A DNA stretch of 64,000 bases from Collimonas arenae (GCF_001584165.1 NZ_CP013233.1:4286620-4350619), one strand, 5' to 3'; counted from the stretch's first letter, positions 18,189-27,889 are shown. Notes: generated by a model from the sequence alone, not told the origin. Translations and numbers: made by a program.

Positions 18189-18456
18189 AGTGTTGTCTCG
18201 AAAGTGGCGCATTATTTCAGCGCATTATTTTGCTTTTGCTCGCAATGGGTTAATCGTGCTCAAGGCAGCCTATGAGGCATGGGCTTGATTGCCTGGTGGA
18301 AATTTTTCCATAATATATCAGCAAACATCCCAGTCAACATCGCAGCAGACCTCAAGGCCAACCTCACAACTGCGGGCAATGATAAGCGGGTTGTTGGGAA
18401 AGTCGCAAGCGTGGCCGGCTTCGGCCGTGCAAGCACATAGCTGGGATCAATCGCGT
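18189..18456. other. Non-coding gap between smg and topB
   Basis: No coding frame is convincing here. It contains GGCCG-GCTT-CGGCC (18414-18427), a short hairpin without a T-tract that could end the smg transcript. The stretch near 18300 is AT-rich and is presumably the topB promoter area. Confidence 0.4.
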
Positions 18457-18936
18457 TTAGTGCAACTGGCGCGGCTCCGGATCATCGTCTTCGTCGACAA
18501 ACAATTCGTCGAACATCAGGCCGTCCGGCTCCTTGCCCTGGCTCCATAGCACCATCAATACGATCACCTTGAGTTTATCGAGCGGGACCGGAGTCTCGCT
18601 GACAGTCAACGCACGTTCGATGACGATCTCGCGCTGGACCGGGTTGAGCATCTTGGCCGATTCCAGGAACTGGATGAAGCCGATCGCAGGAATACCCAGC
18701 ACGTCGATCTCCTGCTGAGCGTAGACGCGAATGCCAAAGGAAAAAGCCGTTTGCTGCGGATACTTATCGGCGAATTCGTGATTGGTTTCCGCCAGGTCCG
18801 TCAGCCAGCCGAGCGCCTTGGCGATCTCGTCTTCTTCAAAGCCGATCGCCGACAGCTTCTTGACCAAAGCCTCCGGTTCAGGGCAGGCATCGGGCCGATA
18901 ATAAGTTTCATACAGATAAACGAGGACTTCAAACAT
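18457..18936 (-). CDS. smg: DUF494 family protein Smg
   Basis: A 159-aa cytoplasmic protein starting [15 protein letters not shown], typical of Smg/DUF494, which is encoded next to dprA in many beta- and gammaproteobacteria. It has a helical first half ([24 protein letters not shown]) and an acidic C-terminus ([13 protein letters not shown]). No enzymatic motif is seen and the molecular role is not established. It lies between dprA (upstream) and topB on the same strand. Confidence 0.9.
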   Translation of the reverse strand: MFEVLVYLYETYYRPDACPEPEALVKKLSAIGFEEDEIAKALGWLTDLAETNHEFADKYPQQTAFSFGIRVYAQQEIDVLGIPAIGFIQFLESAKMLNPVQREIVIERALTVSETPVPLDKLKVIVLMVLWSQGKEPDGLMFDELFVDEDDDPEPRQLH

Positions 18937-19088
18937 GGTTCTACTGTATCGCTAAGGTAAAAGTAAGACAAGTGACAGAGAGATGGTTACCCGCTGCGGT
19001 ATACGTATACAAGTATCGCAGGATTTATGCAACGCTGCCCATAGTGGCAAAATTGCATGCTGGCTTCCAATGGCGCAATCCGGCCGCA

Positions 19089-20162
19089 TCAGCCGATCCG
19101 CCGATAGATTGCGCCCGGCAAAACTTCAACCAGGCCGGCCAGTTCCAGCTCGAGCAACTGCGCATTCAACGTTGCCACATCGCAACCGCTGCGCGCCGCC
19201 AGCAGGTCCAGGCTGACCGGATCATACCCGAGTACGGCGAGCAGCTTCTCTTTACCGCCATCCCCGGCGTCGCCGGCAGCCTCTCCTGCCCCGACTGCGA
19301 CGCGCTCCGCATGGACTTCGATCTGCGGCACAACCGGACCGCGCAGCGCGCCCAGTTCTTCCAAAATATCCTGTGCCGATTCCACCAGCTTGGCGCCCTG
19401 TTTGATCAGTTGATGGCAGCCTTTCGCCAGGGGCGAATGAATCGAACCGGGAATCGCGAACACATCGCGTCCCTGTTCCGCCGCCATCCGTGCAGTAATC
19501 AGCGAACCGGATTTCAACGCCGCTTCGACCACCAGCACACCATTTGAAAGACCCGAGATTATGCGATTGCGCCGCGGAAAATTGGCAGCGACGCCGGGCA
19601 TGCCGAGCGGATACTCACTGACAATGCAACCCGCTTCTGCAATGCGATGCGCCAGTTCACGATTACGCGCCGGATAGACAATGTCGGCGCCGGTGCCGAT
19701 CACCGCCACCGTGCTGCCGCCATCGGTATTGCCTGCCGCACCGCGCAAACCGCCCTGATGAGCGGCCGCATCGATGCCCAGCGCCAGCCCGGAAACAATC
19801 GTCAAGCCGCGCTGGCTGAGTGTCTCGGCAAAGCGATCCGCATTGGCAACCCCTTGTACGGTGGCATTGCGGCTACCGACTACAGCCAGCGACGGCCGGC
19901 TCAACAGCTCTGCGCGCCCCTTGACGTACAGCATCAGCGGGGGATCCGAGATATCCAGCAGCGTCTGAGGATAGCCACTGTCGGCCAGCGTGAACAGCTG
20001 GTTGCCCGGCTGCTGCAGCCACTCTCGCGTGCGTTCGATCAGCGCCAGCAGTGCATCCGAGGGCGCAGCCAGCAGCGCATAGACAACCCGCTCCGGCACG
20101 ACTTTGTGCAAGGCGGAAAACGAAGTGGAAAAAATATTGGCTGGCAGACCAAAAGCCGCCAA
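19089..20162 (-). CDS. dprA: DNA-processing protein DprA (start uncertain)
   Basis: A 357-aa readable frame of DprA/Smf, which loads RecA on incoming single-stranded DNA during natural transformation. The Rossmann domain is clear: SLAVVGSRNATVQG, ERGLTIVSGLALGID-type text (SQRGLTIVSGLALGIDAAAHQG), NGVLVVEAALKSGSLITAR and FAIPGSIHSPLAKGCH. A winged-helix-like DprA C-domain follows (PVSLDLLAARSGCDVATLNAQLLELELAG). The listed start is TTG 20162, but the same frame stays open to about 20280 and reads DVAELASWLRLEQTAGVGTDTARRLL, clearly the missing N-terminal helical domain. That extension has no ATG, GTG or TTG. The true start is therefore unresolved. Confidence 0.85.
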   Translation of the reverse strand: MAAFGLPANIFSTSFSALHKVVPERVVYALLAAPSDALLALIERTREWLQQPGNQLFTLADSGYPQTLLDISDPPLMLYVKGRAELLSRPSLAVVGSRNATVQGVANADRFAETLSQRGLTIVSGLALGIDAAAHQGGLRGAAGNTDGGSTVAVIGTGADIVYPARNRELAHRIAEAGCIVSEYPLGMPGVAANFPRRNRIISGLSNGVLVVEAALKSGSLITARMAAEQGRDVFAIPGSIHSPLAKGCHQLIKQGAKLVESAQDILEELGALRGPVVPQIEVHAERVAVGAGEAAGDAGDGGKEKLLAVLGYDPVSLDLLAARSGCDVATLNAQLLELELAGLVEVLPGAIYRRIG

Positions 20163-20316
20163 TAGACGACGCGCGGTGTCGGTGCCGACACCGGCGGTCT
20201 GCTCAAGACGCAGCCATGAAGCGAGTTCAGCGACGTCAATTGAGGCGTTTCGGTGGTCAGGTCTGGCCCACCACCGACAGGGGAAATATCCGTATTAACA
20301 GCAACAACCTCTAAGG

Positions 20317-21390
20317 TTACTCCGGCGACCTGGCAACATCGCCGATGTCGACCGTATTCTGGACTTCCATGATCAAGCCATACGAAATATGGTTGAAGAC
20401 GCGGAAAATGAACAGGGTACCGTATTGTTCGTCAGGCAGCTTGACCTTCTTGTTGTGATCGGCCGGATCGGCAATGGTTTTGCCAAAACGATACAGCTGC
20501 AGCACGGTACCGACATCGATGTTGTCATTCTTACCCTGGTTGATCGTCGCGATCTGGTTCTGCGCAGCCGTGGCGACGCCGCCGTAGATCGATACGATAC
20601 GGGCGTTGACGCTATTGGCCGGAGCATGCGGCACGTAGTTCAGGATCGGCTCGACCGGACGAGGAATGATACGGTCGCCGACCTGCATTTCTTCCTTGGT
20701 GTCGACCACGCTGAAGGTGTGCGCCTCATCCGGCGTGCTGCCCTTGCGATCCAGCTTCAATGTACCGAGATACAAGGCCTCATTGGCGATGACCTTGCCA
20801 GTCACCGGATCCTTGAGCGCGTTGCCCGGACGGAACACCTGGAATGCAGTAGCGTCGCCCAGATCGCCACGTACATAAGCCTTGTCGCCCTTGCCCAAAT
20901 TGAGGTGGCCATCCTGCACCGCGACGATGTGCGGTGCATGTGCCAGCTCCCCATCCTCGATGATCAGCGGCTGCGACAAGAACGGGCCGATTGCATCAGT
21001 CGAAATCGCCGTGATGGCATCGCGTCCGATACCTTGCACCCGCGTTTGCGGCGACAGCTTGACGACACCAGGCTCACCACCGGTCTCATTGCCAAGGCGC
21101 AGGCGGCCACTGGCGCGGTCAAAATAAACGATCTGGCCCGGATAAATCCAGTGTGGGTTATGGATCTGTTCCTGGTTCAAGCCCCAGACTTGCGGCCAGC
21201 ACCACGGATGCTGCAGAAACCGCCCGGAAATTCCCCACAGCGTATCGCCACGCACCACCACATGCTGGTCGGGAGCATTGGCCAAAAACTCACAACGCAT
21301 GGGCGTCGCCGTCTGCGCGTGAGCCATAGTCGAAATGCCAAATCCGGCGCTTAAAGCAAGAAGGAGTGCAGCTGTGCTAAACTTTTTCAT
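20317..21390 (-). CDS. Secreted LysM-domain protein
   Basis: A 357-aa exported protein. A signal peptide (FSTAALLLALSAGFGISTMAHA) ends at AHA. A LysM domain follows at about residues 40-95 (HVVVRGDTLWGISGRFL ... PHWIYPGQIVYFD), so it should bind peptidoglycan. The long C-terminal region has no recognised catalytic motif. ATG 21390 is preferred to 21450 because it opens directly into the signal peptide. This LysM gene next to dprA and divergent from def is a conserved betaproteobacterial arrangement. It probably shares a transcript with dprA, about 40-150 bp downstream depending on the dprA start. Confidence 0.88.
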   Translation of the reverse strand: MKKFSTAALLLALSAGFGISTMAHAQTATPMRCEFLANAPDQHVVVRGDTLWGISGRFLQHPWCWPQVWGLNQEQIHNPHWIYPGQIVYFDRASGRLRLGNETGGEPGVVKLSPQTRVQGIGRDAITAISTDAIGPFLSQPLIIEDGELAHAPHIVAVQDGHLNLGKGDKAYVRGDLGDATAFQVFRPGNALKDPVTGKVIANEALYLGTLKLDRKGSTPDEAHTFSVVDTKEEMQVGDRIIPRPVEPILNYVPHAPANSVNARIVSIYGGVATAAQNQIATINQGKNDNIDVGTVLQLYRFGKTIADPADHNKKVKLPDEQYGTLFIFRVFNHISYGLIMEVQNTVDIGDVARSPE

Positions 21391-21567
21391 ATCGTTTCCG
21401 GTAGATACTGCGTTAAATTGGCGCCTATACCCTTGTTGGCTCGTCGCCATGGCTTTGATCGAGGCAAAGCAAAAAACTTGCCATAGTGAATCAAATTTTG
21501 CCCATAATCGATTGAACTAGCAAGAGAAAACCCCTTCCTAACCGCCTAATTTGTCACGCAACCTCGT

Positions 21568-22098
21568 ATGTCTTTATTAAATATTCTGCGTTATCCTGAC
21601 GCTCGCTTACACAAAATTGCCAAGCCAGTGACAGTTTTTGACACTCGCCTCAAAAAATTGATCGCCGACATGGCCGAAACCATGTACGACGCACCCGGCG
21701 TCGGCCTGGCCGCTTCGCAAGTCGATGTCCATGAACAACTGGTCGTCATCGACACCTCCGATACCGGCACTGACCTGCGCGTATTCATCAATCCTGAAAT
21801 CCTCTGGGCCAGCGAAGAAAAGCAGATCTACGACGAAGGTTGCCTGTCGGTACCCGGCGTCTACGACGGCGTCGAACGTCCGGCACGCGTGAAGGTACGC
21901 GCTCTTGATGCTGACGGCAAGCCATTTGAAGTCGATGCTGACGGCCTGCTGGCGGTTTGCATCCAACACGAAATGGATCACCTGCAGGGCAAGGTATTCG
22001 TCGAATACCTGTCGCCGCTGAAGCGTAACCGAATCAAGGCCAAGATGCTCAAGGAAGAACGCGAGCAGAAACGCGACAAGCAATACGCAACAAGATAA
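21568..22098 (+). CDS. def: Peptide deformylase
   Basis: A 176-aa metalloenzyme that removes the formyl group from nascent proteins. All three family motifs are present: GVGLAASQ (44-51), EGCLSVP (90-96, Cys92 metal ligand) and HEMDH (134-138, two His ligands and the catalytic Glu). The tail is rich in Lys/Arg/Glu. Divergent from the LysM gene; fmt follows 242 bp later, the usual def-fmt pair but with a longer gap that contains two hairpins. Confidence 0.96.
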   Translation: MSLLNILRYPDARLHKIAKPVTVFDTRLKKLIADMAETMYDAPGVGLAASQVDVHEQLVVIDTSDTGTDLRVFINPEILWASEEKQIYDEGCLSVPGVYDGVERPARVKVRALDADGKPFEVDADGLLAVCIQHEMDHLQGKVFVEYLSPLKRNRIKAKMLKEEREQKRDKQYATR

Positions 22099-22118
22099 AG
22101 CTGTTGTGATTACGAAAC

Positions 22119-22160
22119 AAAGCGCAAGAATCGCCAACTGTGCGACTCTTGCGCTTTCGT
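22119..22160. terminator. Hairpin after def
   Basis: AGCGCAAGA pairs with TCTTGCGCT, flanked by ACGAAA and TTTCGT, with a 17-nt loop. The T-tract is short, so termination efficiency is uncertain. Confidence 0.5.
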
Positions 22161-22173
22161 ACATTAAAAGCTC

Positions 22174-22204
22174 GCAAGGCCCGCGCTTTGCTGCGGGCTT
22201 GCGC
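22174..22204. terminator. Second hairpin in the def-fmt gap
   Basis: GCAAGGCCCGC pairs with GCGGGCTTGC with one bulged base around a GCTTTGCT loop. No T-tract follows. It may uncouple fmt from def transcription. Confidence 0.4.
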
Positions 22205-22340
22205 AGTCCGTCATTGTCAAAATAGGTTGCTCGAATAAGTCGTTCGAAGCTCTTCCAATCGTCATTCGGATGAGCCCAAGCGCCGCATTGTTCACGTTAC
22301 CGGTCTTTGAGCCCTGTCCTTCAATTGCTATGATCGCACC

Positions 22341-23297
22341 ATGAAAATTATCTTTGCGGGTACGCCCGAATTTGCCGCCGTGGCATTGCAAGCCCTGCAC
22401 GATGCCGGTCACGAAATCACGCTGGTGCTGACCCAGCCCGACCGCCCAGCTGGCCGCGGCATGCAACTGCACGCATCGCCGGTCAAGCAATTCGCACTGG
22501 CCCATCAGATCCCTGTGGCGCAACCGGTATCGTTGCGGCTCGACGGCAAGTATCCTGATGTCGCCAAGGAAGCGCACGCACTGTTGCAAGCAACGTCGCA
22601 CGACATCATGGTGGTCGCTGCCTACGGCCTGATCCTGCCAACCAGCGTGCTGACCATTCCACCGCACGGCTGCCTCAACATCCACGGCTCACTGCTGCCG
22701 CGCTGGCGCGGTGCAGCGCCTATCCATCGCGCGATCGAAGCCGGCGACGCCGAGACCGGCATCACCATCATGCAGATGGACCAGGGGCTCGACACCGGCG
22801 CCATGCTGCTGATTGAAAAAATGCCGATCGCAGCCGGCGACACCACCGGCTCCTTGCACGACAAGATGGCGAAGCTTGGCGGTGACATGATCGTCGAAGC
22901 GCTACGCCGCCTCGAACAAGGCAACTTGCCGGCAACGCCGCAGCCGGAGCAAGGCGTCACCTATGCCGCCAAAATCAGTAAGGAAGAAGCCGCCCTCGAC
23001 TTCACGCTGCCGGCTGAAGTGCTGGGACGCAAAATCCGCGCATTCAATCCGTTCCCAGCCGCTGCCGCGACATTCGCAGGCACCACGCTGAAACTCTGGC
23101 AGGCACAGGTTGTCGCAACCAGCGAAGGCAAGCACACCCCCGGCAGCATCATCAGCGCCGACCCGCAAGACGGCGTAATCGTTGCCTGCGGAAGCGGCGC
23201 GTTACGCATCACCGAGTTGCAGAAGCCTGGCGGCAAACGGCTGCCGGCGGCGGAGTTTTTGCGGGCTTTTCCGATGCAGGGTGGGAAATTCGATTGA
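22341..23297 (+). CDS. fmt: Methionyl-tRNA formyltransferase
   Basis: A 318-aa enzyme that formylates initiator Met-tRNA using 10-formyl-THF. The N-terminal Rossmann-like domain ([19 protein letters not shown]) contains the catalytic block [20 protein letters not shown] (Asn, His) and the Asp in [12 protein letters not shown]. The C-terminal OB-like domain begins near [13 protein letters not shown] and includes [13 protein letters not shown]. Length is normal. It is followed by a hairpin at 23307-23338 and not by htpX/rsmB, which usually follow fmt in related genomes. Confidence 0.96.
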   Translation: MKIIFAGTPEFAAVALQALHDAGHEITLVLTQPDRPAGRGMQLHASPVKQFALAHQIPVAQPVSLRLDGKYPDVAKEAHALLQATSHDIMVVAAYGLILPTSVLTIPPHGCLNIHGSLLPRWRGAAPIHRAIEAGDAETGITIMQMDQGLDTGAMLLIEKMPIAAGDTTGSLHDKMAKLGGDMIVEALRRLEQGNLPATPQPEQGVTYAAKISKEEAALDFTLPAEVLGRKIRAFNPFPAAAATFAGTTLKLWQAQVVATSEGKHTPGSIISADPQDGVIVACGSGALRITELQKPGGKRLPAAEFLRAFPMQGGKFD

Positions 23298-23734
23298 AGA
23301 AATGCACTGCCCGTTCAAATTGAAAAATTTGCGGGCAGCGCATTCTGATTGGACTCCATCAAGTCAAATAAATCACGGCGCTGGCATTTCATTCTTTTCC
23401 TCACTCCCCAATTTTTTCACTTCCGTAATGGCGAATTCCGCCTCGCTATTTAAGACATTCGCCGATTTCATTTACGTGGCCCATCGATAAACTCCGTCAT
23501 GTCCTGTCGCATCCCATATTGCATAAATGGGATCGACATCAGACGTCAGGTGTCGGATCAAGTCGGTGGAGGCAAATCGGCGATTTTTCCTTTTGCAAAT
23601 TTGTCGGCACAACGTCGATGATCTGGCAAACACCCTCACTTTTTTACGTCGAGCTAGTCAGTAATTTCGTTTTCCTGATCTCAGGGAAACACGGGCTATT
23701 CACGCGTGAAATTTTCTCTTAATGGGATAGGAAA
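23298..23734. other. 437-bp non-coding stretch ahead of the pilin gene
   Basis: No coding frame looks real. It starts with a hairpin (CTGCCCG 23307-23313, CGGGCAG 23332-23338, inner AAATT/AATTT) that may end the fmt transcript. The rest is richer in A/T than the neighbours. PilA genes often have sigma-54 promoters; I looked for TGGCAC-N5-TTGC and found no convincing match. Confidence 0.4.
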
Positions 23735-24196
23735 ATGAAAAAAATGAAAATGGCGAAATCTTCGCAACGTGGTTTCACGCTGATCGAGCTGATGATTGTG
23801 GTGGCCATTATTGGCATCTTGGCGGCAGTATCACTACCGGCGTATCAAGATTACGCAACTCGTGCAAGAATGAGCGAAGTTTTGGTCATGTCTGAACCTG
23901 CCAAGCTTGCAGTTTCTGAAACTGCTTCATCGCTTGGCGGCTTGGCTGCAGTTACTCTTGGCAATAGTGGTTATACATTTCCTGGAGCGACAGCATTTGT
24001 TGCCGATGTCACGATTGCTGACACAACGGGAATCGTGACTGTTACCTCCAGCGTTCCGGGTGCAGCTGGGATCATCACGCTGACTCCCACAGAAGTAAAT
24101 GTCGACGCACCCAATGGCCAATTGACTTGGGTATGCGCATCTCCAGCAGGAGATGACAACATCCCTGCCAGATTCTTACCTGCAAACTGCCGCTAA
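23735..24196 (+). CDS. Type IV major-pilin-like protein (PilA family)
   Basis: A 153-aa type IVa prepilin. The leader [13 protein letters not shown] is cleaved before Phe14 by PilD; mature Phe1 and Glu5 ([19 protein letters not shown]) are intact, as is the helical continuation [17 protein letters not shown]. The C-terminal disulfide loop is Cys134-Cys152. GGATAGGA upstream of ATG is a good Shine-Dalgarno. The variable globular part is rich in Val, Thr and Ala and poor in charged residues. The gene stands alone between ~440 bp and ~290 bp of non-coding DNA, with no pilus assembly genes in the window. Whether it is the major pilin or an extra subunit cannot be told. Confidence 0.88.
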   Translation: MKKMKMAKSSQRGFTLIELMIVVAIIGILAAVSLPAYQDYATRARMSEVLVMSEPAKLAVSETASSLGGLAAVTLGNSGYTFPGATAFVADVTIADTTGIVTVTSSVPGAAGIITLTPTEVNVDAPNGQLTWVCASPAGDDNIPARFLPANCR

Positions 24197-24489
24197 TGTC
24201 CTAGCAGCGGCGACCATTTCCCGTCCGGTTCGCTCTTTCAAAACACTCACTCTGTCGGTAATGCAGTTCAGCTGAGGTTTTTCAGAGCGCGGACGGTATG
24301 ACGCTGAGGCAAGTCTTCATGGTTCGGTCGAATTTTAGGCCGACCGATTCGTCCTTTAGAAGCGATGCCATACGTTCAAGACATCACTGCGGCAAGGAAG
24401 GCTTCACTCATGACCGTGGCCCAGTACGGTTTATATTGGATCACGTGGAGAGCCGGGATGATCGTAGGCGAAGTGAATTTGGTCTAACG
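24197..24489. other. Non-coding stretch after the pilin gene
   Basis: About 290 bp between the pilin stop and the convergent mutarotase stop. No gene, strong terminator or repeat is seen. Confidence 0.4.
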
Positions 24490-25341
24490 TTAAACGACTG
24501 TCTCACACTCCAAATTTTGATACCCGCTCCAGCTGGCATGCGGCGTCAGCTTTATCGGATGTTCGATGGCAGCAGCTTCCACGCAGACGAAATGCTGATA
24601 GGCGTCGAGCTTCAGGTCGGCGATTTTTTCGCAGCCGTTTTCCCATGGGTTCCACACTACCGCGTCGTCGAACCCGGATTGCGTTGCGATGATGCTGTGT
24701 TTGCGGCCGCTGATGGTGATCGGTTTGTCGACCGAAAAATACACGCGGTCGACTTCTCTGGTGATATGCAGGGGTTCGTCACCCGCATGTTTGATGCGGC
24801 GGCCGTCGACTGAATCTCGGTAGCGATAGCCATTGAGGCCGTATAGCACGGTGTCGGCAATCTGTGCATCCAGATATGTATGCAGAGCGCAGGTGAAATC
24901 GAAGGATTGGTCGCTGTTGTTTGTCACCACCAGTTCAGTATTGAGTGTCTGGCCGGAGAACTTGACGCGCAGCTCCAACGCAAAGGCGTGAGGAAAAATC
25001 TTCCGGGTTTCCTCGGAATCACCCAGGGCGAGCCGCAGCAATCCACTGCCGTCGATCTGCTCCGACGACTCCAGCAAAGTCCATGGGCTGACGCGGGCAA
25101 AGCCGTGCTTGGGTAACGGACCTTCGCTGGCGAATTGCGGAAAAATCACCGGGATACCGCCGCGAATCGCGCTATCGCTGTGCCAGTTGTTCAGTGGGCT
25201 CATGAACAAACGTTCGACGCCGTCCGGCGTGCGCCAAGAGCAGACGTGGCCACCGTGCAGGGCGACCTCCACCTGTGCGCCGTCGGCTGCGGTAGCGACG
25301 ATGAATTCGTTAGTCGGTTGTTGATTTTCCGGATTGGACAA
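24490..25341 (-). CDS. D-hexose-6-phosphate mutarotase (aldose 1-epimerase family)
   Basis: A 283-aa YeaD/YMR099C-like protein. Family blocks are AALHGGHVCSW-type text (EVALHGGHVCSWRTPDG), RGGIPVIFPQFASEGPLPKHGFARVSPW (His and Arg of the active site) and the late acidic region VVWNPWENG. It probably interconverts alpha and beta anomers of glucose-6-phosphate-type sugars in the cytoplasm. Convergent with the pilin gene. The GNAT gene lies upstream on the same strand (about 100 bp). Confidence 0.85.
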   Translation of the reverse strand: MSNPENQQPTNEFIVATAADGAQVEVALHGGHVCSWRTPDGVERLFMSPLNNWHSDSAIRGGIPVIFPQFASEGPLPKHGFARVSPWTLLESSEQIDGSGLLRLALGDSEETRKIFPHAFALELRVKFSGQTLNTELVVTNNSDQSFDFTCALHTYLDAQIADTVLYGLNGYRYRDSVDGRRIKHAGDEPLHITREVDRVYFSVDKPITISGRKHSIIATQSGFDDAVVWNPWENGCEKIADLKLDAYQHFVCVEAAAIEHPIKLTPHASWSGYQNLECETVV

Positions 25342-25444
25342 GGTTTTCTCTCCTCAGGCTATCCGTCTATTATGCGCCCACGTTAGGCATTTCCCAATGC
25401 CCTGGCGAGCGTCAGCGTTCAGTCGACGTGCAGTCCGCGTATGG

Positions 25445-25936
25445 TCACGCCGACTTGGGCGCTGGAATGGCCAGACTGATCCCATGCTGTTTGAAACCGA
25501 AATGTTCATAGAAGCGATGAGCGTCCATGCGCTTCAGGTTGGACGAGAGCGCAATTTTGTAGCAACCAGCCTCGCCAGCAATCCGCACCGCGTGATCAAG
25601 CATCACACTGCCGATGCCTTGGCCGCGGCAGGCCCGGCTGATGACAACGGCATCCAGCACGGCTTGCTGGGTTCCTTCGTGAGTCAGGCTGCAGAACACC
25701 AGGATGCTGAAGGTGCCGACCGCAACGCCATCCGCGAAGACCAGATAGGCGCGGAAATACGGATAGGCGGCCATCTTGTTCATGATCTGGCGAGCACCGT
25801 CAGCATCCAATGTGACGTCGCGCGTCGGCTCGTCATCCATTTCGGCTAACAGGGTCACCAGGATTTCTGCATCGTCGAGGGTGGCCTGGCGTACAGTAAT
25901 GCGCGGTAATGAAACGATGGAAGCGGGAGAAATCAT
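25445..25936 (-). CDS. GNAT-family N-acetyltransferase
   Basis: A 163-aa acetyltransferase. The acetyl-CoA loop is RACRGQGIGSVMLDHAV, preceded by the strand LDAVVISR and followed by IALSSNLKRMDAHRFYEHFGF. The substrate is unknown. Same strand as phnCDE, but a 170-bp gap with two inverted repeats separates them, so it is probably a separate unit. Confidence 0.85.
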   Translation of the reverse strand: MISPASIVSLPRITVRQATLDDAEILVTLLAEMDDEPTRDVTLDADGARQIMNKMAAYPYFRAYLVFADGVAVGTFSILVFCSLTHEGTQQAVLDAVVISRACRGQGIGSVMLDHAVRIAGEAGCYKIALSSNLKRMDAHRFYEHFGFKQHGISLAIPAPKSA

Positions 25937-26006
25937 GCGTCTTTACTCCGTGTCGGGATGATGCGGAAATAGAGATCATACCGAAAATCCGACACAAGAA
26001 AAAAAT

Positions 26007-26095
26007 GGCGCCATCGACTTGCGATACCTCGCAAGTGACGCGCCATCAACGGGAATCGTAGAACTCATTTCATCAATATCCGTGAAATGAGTTCT
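26007..26095. repeat. Two inverted repeats between phnE and the GNAT gene
   Basis: One is ATGGCGC...GCGCCAT enclosing CTTGC/GCAAG (about 26005-26045). The other is a perfect 13-bp repeat, AGAACTCATTTCA (26060-26072) and its complement (26083-26095) with a 10-nt loop, 13 bp past the phnE stop. Neither has a T-tract; they may stabilise the phnE mRNA end or assist termination. Confidence 0.6.
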
Positions 26096-26107
26096 GGTAA
26101 AACTTGA

Positions 26108-26911
26108 TTAAATAAACAGCTTGCGTAAACGCGATGACACCAGATCGATCAGGCTGACTGCAATCACGATCATGATCAGCACCGAGCAGGTCTGTGCATA
26201 TTCGAAACTGCGGATCACTTCCCACAGGATCACGCCAATGCCGCCGGCGCCGACCATGCCGACCACCGTCGCCGAGCGTACATTGGCTTCGAAACGGTAC
26301 AGCACATAGGAAATCCAGAGCGGCATCACTTGCGGCAACACGCCGTAGACGATTTCTTCCAGCGCATTGGCGCCGGTGGCGCGTATGCCTTCGACCGGTT
26401 GCGGATCGATTGCTTCAACCGCTTCCGAAAACAGTTTCGACAAGGTACCTGTGGTTGCCACGAACAAGGCCAGAACGCCGGCAAACGGCCCCAGTCCGAC
26501 CGCGACCACGAACAGCATAGCGAACACCATTTCATTGATCGCCCGCGCCGCATCCATCAAGCGGCGTACCGGTTGGTTAACCCAGGGCGGCGCGATGTTG
26601 GAAGACGCCAGCAGGCCACACGGCACCGCGCACACCACTGCCAGGGCTGTGCCCCAAACAGCGATCTGGATGGTGACCAGCAGCTCTTGCAGGTAAGTGC
26701 GCCACTCGTGGAAATCCGGCGGGAAGAAGCTGGCGGCATAGGTGCCCATGTTGCCGCCGTCGCGCAGCAGTTCCAGCGGCCGCATGTCGGCGCCCTTCCA
26801 GGAGGCGATCAGGACGGCCAGCAGCACGCCCCAGAACAACGTACGGCCAATCGATTGCTTCGGCGGCTCAGGGAACGTGGTTTGCATTTTTAAAGGTACG
26901 GAACTTGTCAT
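26108..26911 (-). CDS. phnE: Phosphonate ABC transporter permease
   Basis: A 267-aa PhnE-type inner-membrane permease with about six hydrophobic segments (first [13 protein letters not shown]). The EAA loop is [32 protein letters not shown], characteristic of PhnE, followed by [20 protein letters not shown]. Starts 3 bp after the phnD stop. Only a single permease gene is present. Confidence 0.92.
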   Translation of the reverse strand: MTSSVPLKMQTTFPEPPKQSIGRTLFWGVLLAVLIASWKGADMRPLELLRDGGNMGTYAASFFPPDFHEWRTYLQELLVTIQIAVWGTALAVVCAVPCGLLASSNIAPPWVNQPVRRLMDAARAINEMVFAMLFVVAVGLGPFAGVLALFVATTGTLSKLFSEAVEAIDPQPVEGIRATGANALEEIVYGVLPQVMPLWISYVLYRFEANVRSATVVGMVGAGGIGVILWEVIRSFEYAQTCSVLIMIVIAVSLIDLVSSRLRKLFI

Positions 26912-26914
26912 TGC

Positions 26915-27889
26915 TTAGGATTTGGCCAGGTCGGACATTTTGCGATTGATGTCATCCAGCTTGGCTTTCTTTTCCTCGGCGCTCAGGTTGGCGTCCGATT
27001 CAATCTTGCCTTTTTGCTTAAACAGTTCCAGTTGGCGGATCGGGTTCAGCTGGGCATCATTCGATTCTGCGAAACCGCTGTATTGCAGCTTGGCCAGTTG
27101 CGCTTTTTCCTGCGCGGCGTTAGGACCGGTCTTGCCGTAGCTCAGGAAGAATTCCTTGATCTTGGCCTTGGTGTCGGCTGGCAGATCCTTGCGCCATACC
27201 AGTGGGTCAGCAGCGATCAGCGGCGATTTCCAGACGATGCGAACTTCCTTGGCGACGGCCGGTTGACGCTCTTCGATACGGTCCATCGTGTCAGATGCAA
27301 ACACGGCGGAATCGATCTGCTTGTTGGCCACAGCCAGGATGTTGGCTTCGTGGTTCGAAGTACGGATCACTTTGAACGCAGTCTTCGGATCGACATTGTT
27401 CTTGGCGAAGATGTAGTAGTTCGGCAGCAGGTAACCGGAAGTCGAGTTCGGGTCGCCGATACCGAAAGTCAGGCTTTTCGAATTTTTCAGGATATCGTCG
27501 ATGCTCTTGTATGGGCTGTCTTTGGACACGCCGACCAGGCTGTAATAGCCCGATGTGCCATCTGGATTGACCACGTGTGCAAACACTTCGCCGCTGGCGC
27601 GGTCAACCGCTTCCATCGCCGATTTGTTGCCGAACCAGCCCATCTGCACCTTACCGAAACGCATACCTTCGATGATGCCGGCGTAGTCGGAAGCGAAGAA
27701 GCCATTGACCTTGATGCCGATGCGCTTGCTCATTTCATCCAGCACCGGCTGCCAGTCCTGCTTCAGGTTTTGCGACGATTCGGTCGAGATGATGCCGAAG
27801 TTCAGCACTTTAGCGTCGTCAGCGTGAGCAACCGAAGCTGTCACTGCCAGCATTGCCATGGCCACGCCGGAAAATAATTTTGCAAACAT
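26915..27889 (-). CDS. phnD: Phosphonate ABC transporter substrate-binding protein
   Basis: A 324-aa periplasmic binding protein of the PhnD/PtxB family. A signal peptide (KLFSGVAMAMLAVTASVAHA) precedes DDAKVLNFGIISTESSQNLK, whose STESS loop resembles the ligand loop of PhnD. Other family text: FGIGDPNSTSGYLLPNYY. ATG 27889 has AGGAG 9 nt upstream; the longer frame to 27976 runs back to the phnC stop and lacks signal-peptide character. The ligand may be a phosphonate, phosphite or similar oxyanion; sequence alone cannot decide. Confidence 0.9.
   Translation of the reverse strand: MFAKLFSGVAMAMLAVTASVAHADDAKVLNFGIISTESSQNLKQDWQPVLDEMSKRIGIKVNGFFASDYAGIIEGMRFGKVQMGWFGNKSAMEAVDRASGEVFAHVVNPDGTSGYYSLVGVSKDSPYKSIDDILKNSKSLTFGIGDPNSTSGYLLPNYYIFAKNNVDPKTAFKVIRTSNHEANILAVANKQIDSAVFASDTMDRIEERQPAVAKEVRIVWKSPLIAADPLVWRKDLPADTKAKIKEFFLSYGKTGPNAAQEKAQLAKLQYSGFAESNDAQLNPIRQLELFKQKGKIESDANLSAEEKKAKLDDINRKMSDLAKS

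Noticed and set aside
16143..18275. 710-codon plus-strand open frame opposite topB
   Set aside because: It mirrors topB almost end to end, has no family resemblance, and long antisense frames are expected in GC-rich codon-biased genes.
18999..19010. Palindrome GTATACGTATAC between smg and dprA
   Set aside because: It is a simple alternating sequence in a short gap and could arise by chance; no regulator is suggested.
23298..23734. Sigma-54 promoter for the pilin gene
   Set aside because: Several GG/GC pairs were checked, but none had the TGGCAC-N5-TTGC pattern with correct spacing.
24298..24813. 171-codon plus-strand frame after the pilin gene
   Set aside because: Its second half is antisense to the mutarotase. 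No Shine-Dalgarno or recognisable motif in the first half.
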